A stretch of 10,471 bases of DNA. Source: an uncultured Planctomycetia bacterium. GTDB taxonomy: Bacteria > Planctomycetota > UBA1135 > GCA-002686595. The stretch lies in contig CALFYL010000299.1 in the NCBI GenBank assembly GCA_937952135.1, positions 1 to 10,471 on the forward strand. Reading direction: 5' to 3'. Shown in pieces: positions 7,297-10,471 of the stretch. The notes under the pieces are model-generated. The model ran no database searches. It worked only from the letters and a program-made list of their open reading frames with translations, and was not told where the DNA came from. The position numbers were made by a program, and so were the translations under genes. Position 1 is the first letter of the stretch, and each line of letters begins with the position of its first letter.

Positions 7297-8153
7297 TGGA
7301 CACCACCATCAAGAACCTGCTCGCCGACTTGGCGCAGCTTGGGATCACTCTCCGCATCGAGCGCGGCAACCTGCGTTGCGCGCCGACAGAGAGACTCACG
7401 GACGACTTGCGGGTCCGCATTCGAAACGCGAAGGCGGATCTGGTGCGCGCGTTCGAAGGCCACGCAGGCTCGAATTCGCAGAGAACCCTAACGGAGGGGA
7501 CTGACAAAACTGCCAGAAGCCCAAAGGCAGACCCTTTTGTCAGTTCTGTCAGTTCCTCCCTAGAGGCTTCTGGAGAAATTCGAGCGACGGGATCGGAGTC
7601 GCCGGCCTCGCCTCGCCCCGAAATCGAGAGCGTCAGCGACGAGGCCCCGAGTGAGGCAAGTGCGACGCTGGTTGCAGTTGAACCGGTCGAAGGGCAGGCA
7701 GGTGAACAGCCCCGACCCCAACGGCGCGCACGCACCGGTCGCCCGCCGAATTTCTCCAAAGTGCCTAAGGAGGGCACTGACAAAACTGACAAAAGCCCCA
7801 GCGTTGACCCTTCTGGCAGTTTTGTCAGCTCGCCGGCACGCGCATCAGCGCACTCGCGCGCTCCGCTCACGCCGTGCCGCGCGTGCGGCAGCCCGACCTT
7901 CTGGGCGATGAAGGGTGGCGCGACCTGGATCTGCAACGGGTGCCACAAGACCGACTTCCAGCCCGACCAAGTCGAGTGGCACGTAGTCGAAGACGCGCGC
8001 CGCATCATGGCCGTGACGCGCCCCAAGATCGGCTGCCCCAAGTGCAAGTTCTCGGGCTTCGTGACCTTGGTGGGCGGCCGTTGGACCGTGTGCGTCTGCA
8101 ACGATGGCTTCGAGCGGCGCGTGGCGGGCGAGACGGACCGAGGTGTCGCATGA
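7296..8153 (+). CDS. TubC-type docking-domain and zinc-finger protein with coding palindromic repeats
   Basis: A 285-residue protein in three parts. Residues 1-55 (LLADLAQLGITLRIERGNLR, then LTDDLRVRIRNAKADLVRAF) resemble the TubC N-terminal docking fold, a protein-protein interaction module. Residues about 60-190 are a disordered, Ser/Pro/Glu-rich linker that carries two in-frame hairpin repeats. These encode EGTDKT...SP...DP...VSS at about 67-87 and 159-179. The C-terminus has two zinc-ribbon-like units: C194-x2-C197 with C213-x2-C216, and C247-x2-C250 with C266-x-C268. The gene overlaps the primase stop by one base. A strong GGGAGGAA site at 7283-7290 fixes the ATG start. The context suggests a replication accessory protein that bridges the primase-helicase and nucleic acid. 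The function is not known and the docking partner is a guess. Confidence 0.85.
   Translation: MDTTIKNLLADLAQLGITLRIERGNLRCAPTERLTDDLRVRIRNAKADLVRAFEGHAGSNSQRTLTEGTDKTARSPKADPFVSSVSSSLEASGEIRATGSESPASPRPEIESVSDEAPSEASATLVAVEPVEGQAGEQPRPQRRARTGRPPNFSKVPKEGTDKTDKSPSVDPSGSFVSSPARASAHSRAPLTPCRACGSPTFWAMKGGATWICNGCHKTDFQPDQVEWHVVEDARRIMAVTRPKIGCPKCKFSGFVTLVGGRWTVCVCNDGFERRVAGETDRGVA
7471..7582. repeat. Coding palindromic repeat unit 1
   Basis: The left-arm core ACTGACAAAACTGCCAGAAG (7500-7519) and right-arm core CTTTTGTCAGTTCTGTCAGT (7534-7553) pair at 17 of 20 positions around a 14-base loop. Outer parts extend the arms. The left arm begins CGAATT at 7471 and holds GGAGGGG. The right arm continues through TCCTCC to GGAGAAATTCG, ending at 7582. 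The whole unit is read in frame. Each core arm is two 9-bp words of the form TTYTGKCAG or its complement. Confidence 0.85.
7747..7829. repeat. Coding palindromic repeat unit 2
   Basis: The left-arm core ACTGACAAAACTGACAAAAG (7776-7795) and right-arm core CTTCTGGCAGTTTTGTCAGC (7810-7829) pair at 17 of 20 positions, again with a 14-base loop ending GACC. The left arm starts CGAATTTCTCC at 7747, which is the reverse complement of the far end of unit 1. It lies exactly 276 bp (92 codons) after the matching start in unit 1 and keeps the reading frame. Beyond 7829 the right flank no longer resembles unit 1, so this copy looks truncated or diverged. Confidence 0.85.
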
Positions 8154-8431
8154 AGCCCATCATCACCGACGTGAGCTTCGCGCCCGCGTCCGACTTGGAC
8201 CGGATGCAAGGTCTGCTTGGCTGGGCGGAATTCACTCTCCACGGGCATCTGCGCATCAGCGGCTCGACGGTGAGAAGGACGCGCCGAGGAGATCTACGCG
8301 CTTTCGTTCCCGAACGGATCGATCGGTCGGGTCGCCGGCATCGTGTCGTTGAGGTTCTCGATGCCGAACTCGAGCGCGAGATCGAAGTGCAACTCTTGGC
8401 CGCGTTGAAAGCGCAGCGGGTGATTTCGTGA
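8150..8431 (+). CDS. SpoVG-like small protein
   Basis: A 93-residue protein resembling the SpoVG family, small site-specific DNA/RNA-binding regulators first known from sporulation and septation in Firmicutes. The match is by pattern. It opens with ITDVSFAPA, followed by a strand-rich LLGWAEFTLHGHLRISGSTV. The central RGDLRAFVPER sits where SpoVG has its MPSR segment, and the C-terminal helix is LDAELEREIEVQLLAALK. The ATG overlaps the preceding stop (ATGA at 8150) with GAGG at 8140-8143. It overlaps the next start as GTGA. Its place in a replication operon suggests an element-encoded nucleic-acid-binding regulator, not a septation role. I am fairly sure it is a real gene and less sure of the family. 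Confidence 0.75.
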   Translation: MKPIITDVSFAPASDLDRMQGLLGWAEFTLHGHLRISGSTVRRTRRGDLRAFVPERIDRSGRRHRVVEVLDAELEREIEVQLLAALKAQRVIS

Positions 8432-8679
8432 CGCCCGACACGCTGCACGAGTTGCTCGCGTCGATCGCGGCGGATGTGCGCGCGATAGCGCAAGCCTCGA
8501 AGGAGGCGAAATCGCCGCTGATGACCTGTGAGCAGATGGCCGAGCTGCTGCAGGTAGCGACGCGCACGCTGCGGAGGATGGAGCTGATGGGCGAGATCCC
8601 CAAGTGCATCCACGTCGGCGGGCTCAAGCGATGGCGGCGCGTCGAAATCGAGAAATGGCTCGCGGGGAAGCGCAGATGA
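8428..8679 (+). CDS. Excisionase/AlpA-type HTH DNA-binding protein
   Basis: An 83-residue protein whose C-terminal half (about 31-80) is a MerR-like/excisionase helix-turn-helix. MTCEQMAELLQVATRTLRRM is the helix pair, and IPKCIHVGGLKRWRRVEIEKWL is the wing and following helix. Such proteins bend DNA as recombination directionality factors or act as small repressors. Lying just ahead of the recombinase genes, it is a good candidate for the factor that favours excision. The N-terminal 30 residues form a plain helix (LHELLASIAADVRAIAQASK) that may dimerise. The start is GTG at 8428, overlapping the preceding stop (GTGA), with a weak GCGGG site upstream. Confidence 0.85.
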   Translation: MTPDTLHELLASIAADVRAIAQASKEAKSPLMTCEQMAELLQVATRTLRRMELMGEIPKCIHVGGLKRWRRVEIEKWLAGKRR

Positions 8680-8792
8680 GCGCCACGCCTCACTCGCGAG
8701 CGGCTGCACTCGCACGCTCACGTCGCGCTGCGAGCTTACAAGTTGCAAGCGCTGGAACTGCCGCAATGGCCTCGCTGTTCTGCGCGATCAGA

Positions 8793-8842
8793 GCCTCCAT
8801 GGACGTGTCGCCGCGATGGTCGCGGCGCGAGTCAAAGGAGGC
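8793..8842 (+). promoter_or_regulatory. Strong hairpin and possible ribosome-site sequestering stem ahead of the recombinase genes
   Basis: CGCCGCGA-TGG-TCGCGGCG at 8809-8827 is a perfect 8-bp, GC-rich stem with a 3-base loop. Seven bases later lies AAAGGAGG (8834-8841), the strongest ribosome site in the window, nine bases before the ATG at 8851. GCCTCC at 8793-8798 is complementary to GGAGGC at 8837-8842. The RNA could therefore fold with the hairpin nested inside a stem that hides the ribosome site. No T-run follows, so it is not a standard terminator. The surrounding 171-bp gap (8680-8850) holds no gene I can support. Confidence 0.5.
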
Positions 8843-8850
8843 CATGAACC

Positions 8851-9387
8851 ATGGCGCGCAAGTCAAAGAACACGAACAGCACGATCAACCCCGACCTGAC
8901 CCTGGCTTCGCTGTGCGAGGCGTACCTCGCGAGCTTGGCGGAACGCGGGCAGAGCGAAGGCACGATCTTCTCGTACCGCATGGAATTGAAGACCGCGCAG
9001 GCCGAGCTCGGCGCGGAGACGAAGGTGAGCGAACTGACCTACGAGCAGGTCGCCGCCTTCAACGTCTGCAAGCGCGTGATGAAGCTCAAGAGCGGCAAGC
9101 CCAAGGCCGAGCCGAGCTTCCTCAAGACGCGCCGCACGCTGCGGCTGGCGCTCGCGTTCGGCGAACAGAGCGGGCTGATCGCGAAGTCGCCGGTCGATGC
9201 GCGCAAGGATGCGTTGCCGGGCGGCGAGGCGAGCGCGACGAACACGACGACCTCCGAACCCGCGAAGTCGAAGAAGGGCAAGCGCCGCGGCGCGCTGGTT
9301 CTCGAGGTCTCGCAGGACGTTGCGGAACACGCCGCCGACGTCGCCGAAGCTTTGGTCGCCGCGACCAGCCCCGAGAGTGCGGCGTAG
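8851..9387 (+). CDS. Core-binding (SAM-like) domain protein related to tyrosine recombinases, no catalytic domain
   Basis: A 178-residue protein. Residues about 12-120 match the N-terminal core-binding domain of phage-type integrases: LTLASLCEAYLASLAERGQS, EGTIFSYRMELKTAQAEL, a KSGKPKAEPSFLKTRRTLRL stretch, and GLIAKSPVDA. After that comes a Ser/Thr/Lys linker (GEASATNTTTSEPAKSKKGK) and a short helical tail. None of the recombinase R...HxxR...H...Y residues is present, so it cannot cut DNA. It may be an accessory protein that occupies or bridges recombination sites, or that modulates the full recombinase encoded 75 bp downstream. The ATG at 8851 follows AAAGGAGG at ideal spacing; another ATG at 8844 lies too close and in a different frame. 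I recall similar proteins beside planctomycete recombinases, but no database check was possible. Confidence 0.85.
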   Translation: MARKSKNTNSTINPDLTLASLCEAYLASLAERGQSEGTIFSYRMELKTAQAELGAETKVSELTYEQVAAFNVCKRVMKLKSGKPKAEPSFLKTRRTLRLALAFGEQSGLIAKSPVDARKDALPGGEASATNTTTSEPAKSKKGKRRGALVLEVSQDVAEHAADVAEALVAATSPESAA

Positions 9388-9461
9388 TCGGATCCTGCGG
9401 CGCGCCGGTCCTGTCGATGTTCTCGATGGGGCCGGCGTCGCTGCATCCCGCGTACATCGCC

Positions 9462-10349
9462 ATGCACCTGCTCAACGCGCTCGACGCCTTCGTGTTGCAG
9501 CTACGGGCCGACGGTCGCTCGCCGCACACGATCGCGAACTACCAACGCCACGTTGCGGCGCTCGACCAGTGGATGGCCGCGCACGGGCACGCCGCCGACC
9601 TCGACGCGATCACGCCCGCGCTGCTCGCCGAGTACCTCGCCGACGACGATGTGCGCCGCAACGGGCGCGGGGGCGTTCGCTCGACCTCCACGGTCAACGC
9701 CGTGCGGACCTCGCTGCGCGTAGTGTTCGGTTGGCTGCACAACGCTGGGCACACGCGCGCCAATCCCGCGCGCTTGATCCGCCGCGCGATCTGCTCTCCG
9801 CCGCCGCCGCGTGCGCTGAGTGACGCGCAAGTAGATGCGCTCTTGGCCGCGCTCGACGCTGCCCGTGGAGAAGCGGCGCGCCGCGATGGCGTGCTCATCC
9901 GCATGTTGCTCGCGACCGGCATCCGCCTCGGATCCGCGCTGGCGCTCAACATCGAAGACCTCGACCTCGCCACCGGCGCGGTCACGCTGCGGCGCGTCAA
10001 GCGCGACCGCGTCGAGCGCATCTTCCTCGGCCGCGAGATCCGCGGTCAGGTCGAGGAGTTCGTCGTCCGCAATCGGCTGAAGCGCGGGCCGCTGTTCCGT
10101 GGGCCTCAAGGCGAGCGCCTCGTCGACCGGCACGCGCGCCGCCGCATCTGCGACTCGCTCGACCGCATCGGCGCGCACGATGCCACGGTTCACTCGCTGC
10201 GCCACACCTTCGCGACGCGGCTGTTGCGCTCGACGGGCGACTTATTCCTCGTCAAGCGCGCGCTACTGCATCGCTCGATCGCGTCGACGGCGGTGTACGT
10301 GTCGGTGTCCGACGAGCGGCTGCGCGCGGCCATGGACGGTGTGCAATGA
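9462..10349 (+). CDS. Tyrosine recombinase (phage integrase/Xer type)
   Basis: A complete 295-residue recombinase that would exchange DNA strands at short attachment sites through a tyrosine-DNA intermediate. The core-binding domain covers about 1-110 (LRADGRSPHTIANYQRHVAA, VNAVRTSLRVVFGWL). The catalytic domain carries R155 (ATGIRLGSAL), a candidate K180, H244 and R247 (HSLRHTFATRLL), H270, and nucleophile Y279 (SIASTAVYV). The usual glycine before H270 is leucine. Length matches Xer-type enzymes. No clear ribosome site marks the start. ATG 9462 is chosen because it gives the usual N-terminus, while in-frame ATGs at 9417 and 9426 are also possible. The frame is open far upstream, but that region is a shadow of the preceding gene. 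The stop overlaps the next start (ATGA at 10346). Confidence 0.93.
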   Translation: MHLLNALDAFVLQLRADGRSPHTIANYQRHVAALDQWMAAHGHAADLDAITPALLAEYLADDDVRRNGRGGVRSTSTVNAVRTSLRVVFGWLHNAGHTRANPARLIRRAICSPPPPRALSDAQVDALLAALDAARGEAARRDGVLIRMLLATGIRLGSALALNIEDLDLATGAVTLRRVKRDRVERIFLGREIRGQVEEFVVRNRLKRGPLFRGPQGERLVDRHARRRICDSLDRIGAHDATVHSLRHTFATRLLRSTGDLFLVKRALLHRSIASTAVYVSVSDERLRAAMDGVQ

Positions 10350-10471
10350 TCGCGTCTCAACTCGGCCGCAGGCTCGGCCCAGGCGTACTCACCAAGCACG
10401 CGCGTGGCAGTGGACCGCCGCGATGGGTCCTCAAGTACACCGACGCGAAGGGCGTGCGCCACCGCATCGCG
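10346..10471 (+). CDS. Start of a further gene, probably another recombinase (partial)
   Basis: Forty-two codons are present before the window ends. The peptide contains RWVLKYTDAKGVRHRIA, a short basic beta-strand pattern like the arm-type DNA-binding domain found at the N-terminus of many integrases. The ATG overlaps the preceding recombinase stop (ATGA), which implies coupled translation and a functional link. The family call is tentative because only the first domain is visible. Confidence 0.65.
   Translation, partial: MIASQLGRRLGPGVLTKHARGSGPPRWVLKYTDAKGVRHRIA

Noticed and set aside
7142..8248. 368-residue minus-strand open frame opposite the TubC/zinc-finger gene
   Set aside because: The plus-strand gene has a ribosome site, zinc ligands and coupled neighbours. 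The reverse frame has none of these and stays open through coding bias.
8604..10349. Very long open frame that would give a 581-residue fusion ending in the tyrosine recombinase
   Set aside because: Its first half is arginine-rich shadow sequence across the HTH and core-binding genes. Recombinase homology begins only near 9462, and the upstream gene has an excellent ribosome site in another frame.

Overview
The window is gene-dense, high-GC DNA. All eleven genes read rightward, and most are joined by ATGA/GTGA/TGATG overlaps. It looks like one mobile genetic element, prophage- or satellite-like, in a high-GC bacterium. Gene style (a TubC-type docking domain next to a DUF3987 primase-helicase, a SpoVG-like small protein, a SAM-like-domain-only protein beside tyrosine recombinases) reminds me of Planctomycetota. 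That host guess is inference from memory of such neighbourhoods; Myxococcota or other high-GC bacteria are possible. No tRNA, rRNA, CRISPR array or insertion sequence was seen.

Layout. (1) Bases 1-251 are non-coding and hold two triplets of GGTTCMC-type repeats at exact 11-bp pitch, plus inverted copies and an 8-bp perfect dyad. (2) 252-3104 is a packaging-like block: a ParB-domain/DNA methyltransferase fusion, a terminase-small-subunit-like HTH protein, and a terminase large subunit that keeps the ATPase motifs but ends in a CxxC...CxxC segment where the nuclease should be. (3) 3206-4309 is an unrecognised protein with a C-terminal winged helix and atypical arginine codons. (4) 4528-8679 is a tight replication/regulation operon: primase-polymerase/DUF3987 helicase, TubC-domain plus zinc-finger protein, SpoVG-like protein, and an excisionase-type HTH protein. 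(5) 8851-10471 is a recombination block: a core-binding-domain-only protein, a complete tyrosine recombinase, and the start of a third gene that is probably another recombinase.

How it may work together (inference): the recombinases and the HTH protein would integrate and excise the element, the primase-helicase would replicate it, and the methylase plus terminase proteins would mark or package its DNA. No portal, capsid or tail gene follows the terminase, as one would expect in a normal phage. A phage satellite, or a domesticated packaging module, therefore fits better than a complete prophage, though genes outside the window could change this.

The most unusual structure is a set of palindromic repeats inside coding sequence. 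Two hairpin units, exactly 276 bp apart, lie in frame in the linker of the TubC/zinc-finger gene, and a single arm of the same repeat, in the same codon phase, lies inside the neighbouring primase gene. Each arm is a pair of 9-bp words (TTYTGKCAG). They could be an in-frame palindromic element comparable to Rickettsia palindromic elements, or protein-coding replication iterons.
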